Of a stretch of DNA of 64,000 nt, positions 48,770 to 60,069 are shown one piece after another (the stretch's first letter is position 1; every line of letters begins with the position of its first letter). The notes beneath the pieces are model-generated. The model ran no database searches. It was not told the origin of the DNA and saw only the letters and a program-made list of their open reading frames with translations. The position numbers and the translations under genes were made by a program. This stretch comes from Gordionus sp. m RMFG-2023. Taxonomy: Eukaryota; Nematomorpha; Gordioida; Chordodea; Parachordodidae. The stretch lies in contig NC_088779.1 in NCBI RefSeq assembly GCF_954871325.1, positions 8,682,846-8,746,845 of the forward strand, given 5' to 3'.

Positions 48770-51033
48770 ATCCAAATGAAAAATACACAAAATACAAATT
48801 TGATAGGTAATCCATGACTATCATTAACCGATTTTTATTGAAACACATTTAAATAAATTAACTGTCAGTCTAGGATGTGTCATTGGACCTCTCTGATATC
48901 TAAAATATAAAATACTGTAATTGTACAATTATAAAAGAGACGCCTTGACCACCTCCCCCCCCCCTCCTTCCACATTTCTTAAAATTTCATTGATCTGCCT
49001 ATATAGCACATTTGAAACTGGCTTTATCTTGATATAGCCTCTTTGGGACACTTCTCGTTTCCAAACAAAGTAGACGAAAATTATTGAAAAGACGAAATAT
49101 TTTTTTATAATAAAATAATTTAAAACAAAGTCATATTTTTTAAAAAGCAAATAATTTTATTGAAAAAAATAAAATGCGCTTATCATCTTTGGGAAAATAA
49201 GTATAATCATTTATTGATATAATTTTACACAATATCTTCCCTCAATTTTTACATTGAATTAAAAAAATATTAACGATAATTTTTTTACAGAAGTAGAAAA
49301 GGATAAATAACAACCATCCATAATTGGGGCTTTTTACAGTCCCTTTAAAATAATCTCTAAAGGTGGTTTACCCTATCCGGTAGGGATTGGCACCGGGTTT
49401 AAAAAATTTGAATATGGGGAGGTGTGAGAGTCAATTAATTAATTTTTAAACAGTTGGCGATAGGGTGGGTTAAAAAATATTTTTTAATTAGTGGGCGGGC
49501 ATTTTTTTTAAAAAATTATGGGCTAGCGGGACAAAAGTTTTTTAAAAAAGAACGGGAGCGTTAAAAACTCACCATAGCATGCATCTATTAAAGTACCCAT
49601 GGATTACCGTACAACAAAATGGCAACTGCTAGAGTATGAAATAAATTAACTTTTGAAAAAGATAATTTTATACTATAATTTAATTAATTATATCGTTATA
49701 TATGCCTATATATTACGAGTTTTAAAAAATATTTTTTAAAGGTTTTTACTACGCCTGCTAAAATTTAAGATAAGATAAAACGGACGTTTGACCTTCATTA
49801 AAAAATATACATTATATTATAAATAATTTTATCAAATAAAAATATTAATGTTATAAAAAAAAATGTATTCAAAATAACTTAACCATATAAGAATATGAAA
49901 ATAACAACAAATGCCCAAACGATATTTTAGAATTAGATTTTAACAAAAATATTATTACACTAAATAAAATAGAACCTTAATTAAAAAAGAATTTTTATTG
50001 CTAAAACTTACTTAATGGTATTATATTATTTCTTAAATCGCTCTATCAGTCCATGTTTTTACCTCTGAGCTTACCAACACTTTTAAAAAGGAAATAATTT
50101 ATAATACCATAAAATTTTATTTTTTATATATTAGGAAAATTTTATACTATACTTTCGTGCAGCCAGTGAGGAAGCCCCCCACCTTCAAAGCAAAATAAAT
50201 GTAGATATTTAAAAAAATTTTAAAAAGCCTTTGCTATCAACTAATCACGTATTTTCTGATTGATGAGCCTATTATAGGTACTCTTAGCCATATGGCAAAA
50301 TGACCGGGATAAAACTTCTCTTCAGAAGAAGACGTGAACCTGAATGCGTTCGATTCTTGAAATGTTTAAAGCACTTGTACTTATTAATTATTTAACTTTT
50401 CAAGCCAATAAATAAAAACCAATTATGAACGAAATAAAAATTCGTCCAGGGTTAGTCTTAAACAATGGCGAAACCAATATTTTTAAGTAAAAGATATCTG
50501 ATACTTTCTTAAAAAAAATAATGGCGACCCTCGATCACAAATTTTTGCCTCAATATTTGCTTTAAAAACTTTAAATTTAATATATACACATATTTTTAAA
50601 TTATTTTTTTTTAAATATTATATGTATTTATTACCCTTATTTTTAATTCTAAACATTTATACCTAAGTAATTTTTAAGCTAAGAAGTAAAATGCGAATAG
50701 TGGAAAAAATGTTTAAATATCTTCAAAACTATATTGTACAAAGTAAAAAAAATTGTAAGAATTGTATAAAATAAAATGTCTAATAAAATATATTACTTAT
50801 TAATATCAATCTATAAAATAATGCAAAGGTAAATAAAATATATACAATGTTTTACCAAGAGATATTAGAATTGTATCAAAAAGAGCGATTAAGAAATAAT
50901 CTAAAAATAATTTTTTATACTGGGTAAAAAATATCATTAAAAATTAATATTTCTATGAAAATTAAATTATTAGTTTATTTGTCATATGGTCTTTAGCAAT
51001 TTCTTCTTATACACTTTTCATGACTGGTAGTAA
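48770..51033. other. Spacer with one GGGCGGG-type MITE
   Basis: Apart from the repeat at 49370-49580, no feature is supported. A C run (CACCTCCCCCCCCCCTCC) lies at 48950-48967. The 73-codon open frame at 48929-49150 lacks motifs. Confidence 0.45.
49370..49580. mobile_element. Short GGGCGGG-type hAT MITE
   Basis: ACCGGGTTTAAAAAATTTG, GATAGGGTGGGTTAAAAAAT, GTGGGCGGGCATTTTTTTTA and GGGCTAGCGGGACAAAA are spaced evenly on AT-rich DNA, the same word style as at 25150-25450, 35319-35746 and 51034-51988. Ends are not sharply defined, and no coding sequence is present. Confidence 0.5.
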
Positions 51034-51988
51034 GAAGAGGTGTGCATTGGTGGGGGGGGGGGTTCAGCCTGCCTGCTCATCTAAGTAGGCGGGTGAGCTC
51101 GTGGGTTAAAAAAATTTAAAGAACGGATGGGCGGGTTTAGAACAATATTCTATAAGTGAGCGAGCAGGCAGGTTAAAAAATTTTTATTTATTATATAGGA
51201 TCTGCTCCCTGGGTATATATCGAAAACATGTTTAATTTGATTTTCATGGAAGAATATAACATCAACGTGGACGAAAATCTGATTTTGCCAGTTTCCCCAA
51301 AAGCAAATAGAATTCGAATAAAGATTATTAAACTATAAATGCAATGTTTAAAAAAAATAGCATTCACTTAAGAAAAAATGGTAAGATGTGATTGTTATAG
51401 AGGATAGCATTTGATAACAAAATATTTAAATTTCAAAGTAACGTTTTGTATATTTTAAAAGATTTTAGGATAATTAGTTTCGTTTAAGTTTACAATTTAT
51501 TAACAATATTAAAATTACTTATTTTATTTATTATTTATTAATGATTCACTTTTTATTTAAATATCTCATTTGAATAGAGGATATACTTCAAACGCATATC
51601 GTACTTTTATAAAAACGACAAGAAAAAGATTAATCAAAGCTATCAAGATTAGCCAGAAAAATATTAGCAATTCCAGCAACCAGTGCTTCTTCTGAACGAG
51701 AAATTAGCATTGTTGAAAGATTTTTAGCATCAATAAATATTCATATTTTAATATTACATAAAAATTTTATTAGATCAAAATTCCTTATTCGTAATTTATA
51801 TTGAATATTTTTTTTAATATAGCAATTTCTTAAATTATAAAACTTTTGGGATGTCGCACTGAAACTGAAACGATCTTTTTTTATTAAATGCTTAAAAAAA
51901 TGAAAGAATGAGTTTATTTAAATTTTATATGGGTGGCGTGGGTTAAAATTTTTTATAAATGATGGGCGGGCGGGTAAAAAATCCTTTA
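51034..51988 (+). mobile_element. hAT deletion derivative with GGGCGGGT ends
   Basis: Left end AAGAGGTGTGCATTGGTGGG and then GGCGGGTGAGC, GGATGGGCGGGTTTAG; right end GGGCGGGCGGGTAAAAAATCC. Inside, 51649-51804 encodes the C-terminal segment of a hAT transposase, while the BED finger and catalytic core are absent. The element appears to sit inside a LINE-like coding sequence that runs on the minus strand from 52470 to 51989. No exact 8-bp duplication could be fixed. Confidence 0.65.
51649..51804 (+). pseudogene. hAT transposase C-terminal remnant
   Basis: The open frame reads LARKILAIPATSASSEREIS, then IVERFLASINIHIL...NFIRSKFLIRNLY and a stop. The IPATSASSER block followed by a helix and a final NL is the hAT C-terminal dimerisation region. 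The preceding domains are missing, so this is a fragment left by internal deletion of the parent element. Confidence 0.8.
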
Positions 51989-52470
51989 AGAACTTACCAT
52001 TCTTCTATGGAATTTTGGATAAACCATCGGGACGTTTACCATCAGCATCACAAAGTTCAGTCGGCTCAGAGGTTGGAGGAATTTCAGATTTTAATGCACC
52101 CAATATAGTGTCATTACATTTAATATGTCTTAGGAATCTGTCTCTACATCGTTTACATGTAGAGTGACGACCTTTCGAGTCAATGGAAGTCTGACAAAGT
52201 GAGCATAAATGGTATAACCATATCGAATAAGTCTGAGTCCTATGTCACGCCTTAGTTTATCGTTTGTAAATAACAAATTAAGTATTTGAAGGGATGGCTT
52301 CAAGAAATTCATAACTGTTTTCTGATGAAGTTGAAAAGGGAAGGGAATGCTCAACAGGTTAACTTCTCGATTTGAGAAATGGGATGGAAGTTGCCAATTA
52401 AGGGTAAATCCCAAGCTCCTTGCAATGACTTTGAAGAATGATCGACTAGGGAAGATGACTTCAAAATACT
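51989..52470 (-). pseudogene. LINE-like reverse transcriptase tail, decayed
   Basis: Minus-strand translation gives LRRDIGLRLIRYGYTIYAHF in one frame, then KRCRDRFLRHIKCNDTILGA and ELCDADGKRPDGLSKIP in another. Order and motifs (ALRLG..., CxxSxxRxxRHxxxND, EPxGLxxxDGKRPDG...PW) match the C-terminal region of metazoan LINE-type reverse transcriptase proteins. A frameshift separates the two blocks, and the conserved Trp after SKIP is a stop (TAG). The frame breaks off where the hAT derivative at 51034-51988 begins. An AG after a T run at about 52470 could mimic a splice acceptor. Confidence 0.55.
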
Positions 52471-52811
52471 AAAAAAATATACAATAAAATAATACTTTAT
52501 TTCATAAAATACATTCTACAATTTTTGTATAATGTTTAAAAAGAAAATTTATGCTTTTCTTTTTGTTTTAGACCTATCATCACATATGTGACTCCGTATT
52601 TATTCCATCAGTCTTTCGCTTGGACACACTCTAAATGCATATGGTTAGAGGAAGAGTAGTTGAGAAGAGAAACTGAGAAATTAAATCCAAGTAAACAGGG
52701 GTAATTAAGTAAACAAGCTATTGTGAAAATAAAAAATACTGCGTATAGATTAATAAGTATATATTTTAAGAATCCCGGGAAAAAAACCCACGGAAAAAAC
52801 CCCCAGAAAAT

Positions 52812-53918
52812 TAGTGTCGCGTTACTTAGCGCGCTATCTTTTTTGGTAGTCTAATAGCGGCTACTTATTATTTAATCATTCAATTTTTTAGCCCGCTAAA
52901 AAGTATAACAAGAAAATATAAATGTAATATCATAATTAATTATAATTTTTATGATTTATTATTTAATTTTGAAATAGAAATATATTTTCAATTTGTAATT
53001 TATATTTTATTATAAACCTAAATCACGTGTTAATAATTAAAATGTCATCGCCTATGGATATTCAAATCGTTGAAAGTGATTCAGACAATGATGAAATGTA
53101 AGATACCAGGGAAGAAAATGTTCTTAATATCTATAATACAAATTTCCCATTCCCTAGATTTGAAAATTTTTTTTAAATAAATAAAAATCAAAACTGGCTT
53201 CAAATTTATTTGTTTAAAATGTAAAAAAATATTTCCTCAAATCTATCCAGTAGTTATAACCTATCACTTAAAAATAAATTTTTACATTCTAATAGTATTT
53301 ATTTTATAAGACTGTTCATGCCAATAGTTTAAAGGAAATGGAGAAACATCTAAATAATTTTGGCATAGGCGACTCTACATCCAAAAAGACTAATTCAATT
53401 TAGACCAAATTAATTAATAATACAAATGCCAATATTTCTCAGAAATTGGCTGATAAAGTTATTGTTGATTTTATAATTGATAATTCAGCCAATGTCCTTG
53501 GTTGATAATCCATCATTTACCATGATAATTAAAACTCTATACCCTGGTACAACAATTTTATGTCGCCAGACATTAATAAATAAAATTTCAGATAACTTTA
53601 AAGTGATGAAAGATTCTCTAATAGTAGTTATCAGAGATATCATATATATGTACCAAGGCAGATAGTTGGACACATAACAGAAGGTAAAAATTTATAAAAT
53701 GCAACAAATTACCATAAATATTTATTTTTATTACATGCATTTTTTAATAATCAAATCTAACTATATTATAATATTAATAAAGTTTATTTTAATATATTTA
53801 CTATACAATAACATTATAAGCAAAAAATAAAACAAATTTGTTTTATTTTTTATTTAAAAAGTAGCTACTAGCTGGCTTACTTTTTTTGACAGGTAGCGGT
53901 AGCGCGCTAACAACTCTG
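52812..53918 (+). mobile_element. hAT transposon, 1.1 kb, perfect 8-bp TSD
   Basis: The element starts TAGTGTCGCGTTACTTAGCG and ends GGTAGCGCGCTAACAACTCTG; the ends are imperfect inverted repeats rich in TAGCG/CGCTA. CAGAAAAT flanks both sides exactly (52804-52811 and 53919-53926). The interior carries the N-terminal half of a transposase (53042-53665) but no catalytic TRWNS region or C-terminal domain, so it is a non-autonomous deletion derivative. Confidence 0.85.
53042..53665 (+). pseudogene. hAT transposase N-terminal half, broken
   Basis: ATG 53042 opens MSSPMDIQIVESDSDNDEM, an acidic leader followed by a stop. Further on, in other frames, come ICLKCKKIFPQ (the CxxC of a BED finger) and EMEKHLNNFGIGDSTSKK. 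Next are DKVIVDFIIDNSA and PMSLVDNPSFTMIIKTLYPG followed by RQTLINKI. The last two blocks match the 'FI...qPfs.ve...F..l...l.p.y..psR.tl' region that precedes the hAT catalytic domain. Several stops and frame changes are present. Nothing downstream continues into the catalytic core. Confidence 0.7.
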
Positions 53919-53926
53919 CAGAAAAT

Positions 53927-55687
53927 AAATCCACAGGAAAAAAACCTAGGAATTTTTTTTCATATTTATAAAATTTACTTAAGACTAATAATATAGGTAT
54001 ATTTTATTTGGATTATAATGGATATACTCATATTTATAATGTAAGGACAAAATAGTATTTTTGAAAAAAAATATTATAAAAATACAATATATTAATAAGC
54101 TAAATTTTTTTAGGCCCTAATTCATTATTTAAAGATTACTCATACCTCCATAAAAAATGCTTAAAGATAAAATGCTGAAGTTTAAATTGGTACTGGGAAA
54201 AAATATTTTTCCTATTACCATTTTAAAACGATGTACATATTACCAAAACAAATTTACTGAGTATTGCTTGCCACAATTTTATTTTTTATTCTTATTTTGT
54301 ATACAACTATTTTATGATAATTTTATTTTATACATTCTTATTATGTACTTTTCCTCATGATTTTGATAAAATAAAAAAATTATTTGAATGATTGAATAAA
54401 ATCTCACTTTTTAACTAAGAATATAACAGATGGTACAATATTTTTTGGGCGACTGTCTATGTAGGGCAAATGACTTGATCCTAACCTCGCCCAAATTAGA
54501 TAGGTTAGACTATATCAAAAAAAACTTTCAAGATCTTTGAATAATTTTATAATTTATCGAAGTTTCAAGCGTGAGTTCTAGGACAGAACCAACATGCAAA
54601 AACGAAATATAATTTTTTTTTTAAAAATGACTTTTTTATTTGCAAAATTTTCAATCTTTTCAATATTCAAATTGTTCAAGATGTTTTTCTTTCTCTATTA
54701 ATTGAAATAATAAATAATTATCCATTTCCTGTGTCTCATGTCAACATTAATTAAGTTTTTACTATTTTAAATCTATAAAAGCTTGTTTTCGCATATGGCA
54801 CCCCGGACAAATACCTGTAAAGTCCAAGCCTCCCCTTCTTTTTCCATATCTTCGTTTCCCTTCCTACCTTTTTTTACCCTTATATTTCAATTCTCTCCTC
54901 TGATGCCCATTTAAAAACGAATAAAATAATTTGTATTTGATTTTTTGAACGAATCGTATACTTTATTAAACGTTATATACCGATCAAATAAAAATAGAAT
55001 ATGAATAGCAAATGAATAATTAGCTAATTCCGATATAATGGGCAGTGGTGATGTAAGATTTACTCGTTCACTTTTTTTTAAATTAAAAATCACCCATCCA
55101 CATATTTATTTAAAAATATTTTCAACCCATGCACCCAATGTCTAAAAAAATTTTAACTGTGAGCAGCCAGGCTTAAACCTGTCAGTTATAGACTTTTTAG
55201 TCAGAATCGCTATTAGGGGTAAAAAAATGTTTGGTGGTAAAGATGGTACTTCATCTACCTAAGAATATTATTCAAGCCATTTAACCTCAGAATTTTCTTT
55301 TAAAATTTTCGTTAAATAATTTTTTGTTTTTCCGCCGTTTTTTATACTTAAAAAAAACTTCATTTGTTTTTATTAATCATTTATTTTTAGATTCCACGCT
55401 ATATGTAAAGCGCTGATGGGGAGATGCATAATATTTTAAAAATAAATTTATCGATAGAAATGAATTTTTAATTCAATTGGCAAAAATAGGCGTTTTTAAA
55501 CTTTTTCAAATCTGGTCCATTCGTTAAGTTACAATATATATTTTTTTCTTTATAAAATAAATATAATTACATTTGTAATCCAATATAATATTTCAAACAA
55601 TCTCATTCCACAAGCTTAATTCTTTATACATATATATATGTACATAATAATGTATATATGATTGAGACAAATGAGGTTTTTTTAATA
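53927..55687. other. Spacer downstream of BAG1
   Basis: No gene is supported. The 67-codon frame at 54157-54360 is AT-driven. Around 55085-55180 degenerate CCCA/GGTT words (CAACCCATGCACCCAATG) hint at another GGGCGGG-type relic. Confidence 0.45.
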
Positions 55688-58600
55688 TCATTTTTTCTTT
55701 TCTTCAGCCATTTCAATTTTGATATTGTTCACAGAATCAATTAGTTTGTCCGTCTCGTTAAGATCCTTCTAAAAAAAATTACGAGTTGAAATAATTAAGT
55801 TATAATATTTTTTAACCCAATTAAGGGAATGGTAAATTTTTATGGAATTCGTGAGAACATAAAGTTTTAATTCTGTTTTTAAATTTGAAAAATCGTATTT
55901 TCCAGCATATGTGAGGTAACCTATCCTACAAATTTCAGCTAATTTGGCGCGAACAATTTATCAGAACTTTAAAAAAAAATACACAAAGCACGTCATAAAT
56001 TCATATGTTAAATAAGATTTTTCAAATTTTAAAAATCGGTTTTGTAGATCATTTAAAATTGAAATTCCGAAAAGATCATTATTCAAGAAAAAACAAAGAC
56101 AATACTTTACTTATAGAAATAACACTGGTTTAACCTTTAAAACACTTTGATTTTTTTTTAAAAATATCAAATTAGAAAGGAAACTATTAGAACTAAAAGT
56201 CGACATTCTTTCATTGGCCTGTAAGCTCAGCGCACGGGAGGGGGTTGCGGGCCAAGCCCGACAATTTATTCAAAATACTCATACTGACCAGGCCGAAATC
56301 TTGAAAATGGTTCTAATGCTAATAATTAGGCAAATTTATGTCGTTTTTCTTCATAAAAAATTGTTATGGGCTGTGTCGAAAAACGAAATTTTCGAATACA
56401 TTTTTTAAGATGTTTAATTAAATTAGACTACCTTAATAATAATAATAATACTAGCATCAATTGCCAATTAAGTCTTTTATTATAGAAATCAAGAAGAAAT
56501 AAAAATAATCAATTTGTTTGATGTATACCATTATTCTATCTACAATCATTTTACGCATAGTTTTGGCTATTTTAAAATCCTCCGAAATTTGAATGGCATC
56601 GAGTTGATGAACTAATTTCATGCATTTTTCGATATTAAGTTCTAAAGATGTAATGAGTTTATTGATGGATTCTTCCTTCATTTTACCATCTAACCAGCCC
56701 TAAGTAAAATATTTAAAAAATATATACGATAACACAAATAAGATATTAGTATAGTTTTATATATTTCTTTCTAGCTAGATAGAGAGGATAAGTTAAATAT
56801 AATGATAATATATATTAAATGGCTGAGCCACATGTCTATAAATTGTCTAATAAAAATATAGGTTGAAGAAAATAAAACATTTTTTAGAAAAATTAGCTAG
56901 TAATACTATATTTAAAAATTAACTGTGACGGTTCGATCCATTTTTTGAGAAAGTCAACGTTATTTGGGAGGTTACTTTATTTAGAGAAAGAATCAGTGGC
57001 GATAATAAATAACCTTTTTAAAAGTAGCGTTTATTACATTATTTATTTTTTAATAAGTTTAATGTCCATTATATTATTAGCCAGATATATATTTCTAAGA
57101 AGACCAGTAAAGATATTTAAATAGAAAATTTTTTTTAGTTCCATGTTTTTATTAAATTTTAAAAAACTCGATTAATATTAGGGTTGTCTGCTTTGCTATT
57201 TTTTCCACCAATCAGATCCAATATAATATTTTTTGAAAAAATGAGTGAATCAATTATTTATTTGTTTAATCCATAATATATTATATAAACTCACAACCAT
57301 TTTAACAAATGATCACATAATTAAATCATCAAAAAACCATTTTATAAAATAAACCGTAAAAAAAATCACATGATAACATAATTGGATTCGTTTTTTGCTA
57401 ATCTCCCACTTCATGTTCGGTAATCAGGACATCTCTACCCCCACAACCTTTTTCAAATCATATTCCTCGTTGGGAGGTCGTCTCATATTTGTTATAGTAT
57501 CTGATAGGTATGCAAATTTCCTAGGAAACTTTAATTACGGGAAATTTGGGTAAAAAATGAGGGAAAAGGGATTACTTTAAAAAAAATAATTCACAGGTTA
57601 ATACTGATTTTTTTCTCATTTTTTATTGAAAACATATAGGCTATTAACATATAATTTTAACAAGTATGATATAATTTATATAATTTGTTAGTTATCGTTT
57701 AAAGCTAAAAACGATTCCAGATCAGAGCTTAAACATCCAGAATCGATCCTGAACTTATCAATTATTTAAATTTTATTTGTATATATTTGTTAAAAAAATC
57801 TAAAATATCTCCCAATATTTTTTTAACAATTTATTTTAATCATTAAAACTATACCAGCCCGGCAAGTTAGTCTAAAAACTTTAGGAAGCAATCCTATTTT
57901 TAAGTACTTGTTTTTCTATTAAAAACTTAAGACTCTTGAAAAGCGGATCTAGAATTAAGCTACCTTATGTAGTAGCTGCACAATAAATCTATCCTTTATT
58001 GAGAAATGTTGTCCTGTTTTTAGGGTTTTGATTATTATTGTATCATCTTCAGAAAATTGACAAAATTTTACTAATTTTTGTTTACATATATAAATTTATT
58101 TATTGTGAGACAAGAATCTGCGCTCAAATTTCCGAAAATATTTGATAGAAATTGAAGTATATGCATAAAACTCTGCAATCATTGTACTAAGTATATTTAT
58201 TATGATCATTATGTGGCAGATCATTCAAAAAATTTTGTATTAAGGTCAGACCCTTTAATATATATTCAAACAATTGAGAGGCAGAAAAGTTTAAAAAATA
58301 ATATCTTAAGAACAGATATAGGAAAAAGATTGAGTATTTTAGATTTGTAGGAAAATATGAGAAAATTTAAAACAATACGTTATTAGATGTTTAATCTTCG
58401 TATAAATTTTGACTGGATAAATAAAAATAAAACATATTTAAATTAAATTTATATATTCCCAAAGGAACGAGAGTTGAGAGATTTTTTTTTCATTCAATTG
58501 AAATTTTATAAAGAGGAACAAAAATGTTTAAAAAACAATTTTAAAATTAAAATTTCCATGATTCACGGAAAATTTATGTTCAAACTCAATCATGAGCCAC

Positions 58601-60069
58601 GTGCCTAATAATTTAAAATTTATTCACACTCACTCTGTGACCCATCGTTTCACGCATAACTTCATGGCCAATGCCCATCTCTCTAGTTTTACTTTTTCTT
58701 CAGAAATAAATAGGTCAATTTGGGTAAATATTCTTACTAAAACAGAAAACGATTGAAGATCTTGATAACAAGAATTGATCAAAAAATATTAATATTGAAT
58801 ATGAATCAGAACAAGAATCAGCCATGGAAAGCTAAACATTTGTTATTGAATGACAATTATTCATTTTACTATTATACAAAATAAGTTAATATTTACTTTA
58901 AAAAACATTTATCGCAGCCTTTTAAAAATTTTATTTTTCTAATTTTGTTTAGCCTAGACTCCTTAAAAATATTTTTGGAGTACCATTAGTTTCATAAATC
59001 AAACTATTTTTTAACTCAGCTCAGAATTCTGACTATTTTATGGCCAGTTCTGAATTTTTAAGATAATATCATATTACAGCCCACTGTATGAATATATGGG
59101 CTATGCCAGATTATGTATAACCTACCTTAGGTATAATATGTTATTAATGTTTCTAAATTTATTGGGTTTGATTCTGCCAAATGCTGTTAGCAAATTGGTA
59201 TTTTGTTTATTTTTGATTTGAATAGAAGCTATCAAATTTGGTTATAATGGCTATAATATGTATTTAAATTGTAATTTGGAAAGTGTTATAGCCAAGTTGA
59301 TAAGAGTGCCACTTGCTGATCAGATGGTTTTGGTTTAAAATCTAGCAAGGATCATGTTTTTTTTAGAGCCAACTTGGTGGTTCCATCCTTGAGGGATCAT
59401 ATAGTAGATCAGACTTTGCCATATAATTAGGTTAATATATATATTTAAAAATAAGTGGCTCTTATTGGAAAATATATATTTAGCATTGCCTATTAAAGTA
59501 AAAATTGTAAAATTCAATCTGTTAAGTACTGTCATTAACAGTTAGTATCATAACCATTTATGTATACAATGTGTGAATAAAAAAGACTAAGTTTACATTT
59601 TTAATATTTATGTATGTTTCTGAGGAAATGTTTAATGATTTTTCAACAATTTTCAATTGCTTTTCAAGGTTTTTAATTTGATCAATCTTATTATTCTCTT
59701 CAACTGATTCCTTAAGAAATCATTGTATAATATTTAAAATTAATACTAACTTTTGAACCAATCATCATAATTTTATTGCCATTTTTAATGTTATAATTTA
59801 ACAATGTGGTTTCCATATGATTTAATTGCTTACCTAAAATGGAAATAAAAACTATGTATCATATTTTTTACCTTTAAAAATATATTTTTGTTTGTTAATT
59901 GGTATCTGAGTATTTGTTTCTAATTTTAGAGCTAAATCTTTTAGTGTATATGTTTCAATATTTTCAGGAGCTATCATAACATCAATTCTATTTAAACCTG
60001 TTTAAAACAAAAATGTGGCTATAATAACATAAGGTGAAAGTATTAACCATTTTGCACAATTATTTCCAT
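55688..60069 (-). CDS. BAG1: BAG family molecular chaperone regulator 1
   Basis: BAG1 binds the Hsp70 ATPase domain through its BAG domain and promotes nucleotide exchange; its ubiquitin-like domain links Hsp70 to the proteasome. Six exons: 60048-60069, 59872-59997, 59751-59833, 59597-59710, 56529-56699 and 55688-55768. They total 597 bases, 198 residues. The ubiquitin-like domain (residues about 1-75) ends IFKGKQLNHMETTLLN and GNKIMMIGSK, matching the human IFKGKSLKEMET block. Then come QIKNLEKQLKIVEKSL and the BAG helices LELNIEKCMKLVHQLDAIQI, EDFKIAKTMRKMIVDRIM and KDLNETDKLIDSVNN, with a lysine-rich C-terminus. The TMRK arginine lines up with a conserved Hsp70-contact arginine. Introns 1-3 are 50, 38 and 40 nt. 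Intron 4 is 2897 nt and holds a SINE and a MITE; intron 5 is 760 nt. Third-position G+C rises from about 7-21% in exons 2 and 4 to about 32-38% in exons 5-6. The seven-codon first exon (donor GTTAAT) is the least certain part. Confidence 0.9.
57179..57437. mobile_element. Short MITE in BAG1 intron 4
   Basis: TAGGGTTGTCTGC at the left and GGACATCTCTA at the right form short inverted ends (TAGRGxTGTC). GGATTCG/CAGATCCAAT words lie inside both ends, as in hAT MITEs. No coding sequence is seen and no matching 8-mers flank it. Confidence 0.4.
59283..59430 (+). mobile_element. tRNA-derived SINE in BAG1 intron 4
   Basis: TAGCCAAGTTGATAAGAG (59289-59306) resembles an A box and GGTTTAAAATC (59332-59342) a B box. 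The shared body follows: AAGGATCATGTTTTTTTT, CCAACTTGGTGGTTCCATCC and TTGAGGGATCATATAGTAGA. Block order and spacing match the minus-strand copy at 48610-48750. It is antisense to BAG1. The 66-codon minus-strand frame at 59335-59535 overlapping it is a by-product. Confidence 0.7.

Noticed and set aside
48613-48810. 65-codon plus-strand open frame with basic residues
   Set aside because: It is the reverse strand of a tRNA-derived SINE.
53485-53673. 62-codon minus-strand open frame
   Set aside because: Antisense shadow of the hAT N-terminal remnant on the plus strand.
59335-59535. 66-codon minus-strand open frame
   Set aside because: Overlaps the SINE in BAG1 intron 4; its sequence is the reverse of the SINE body.
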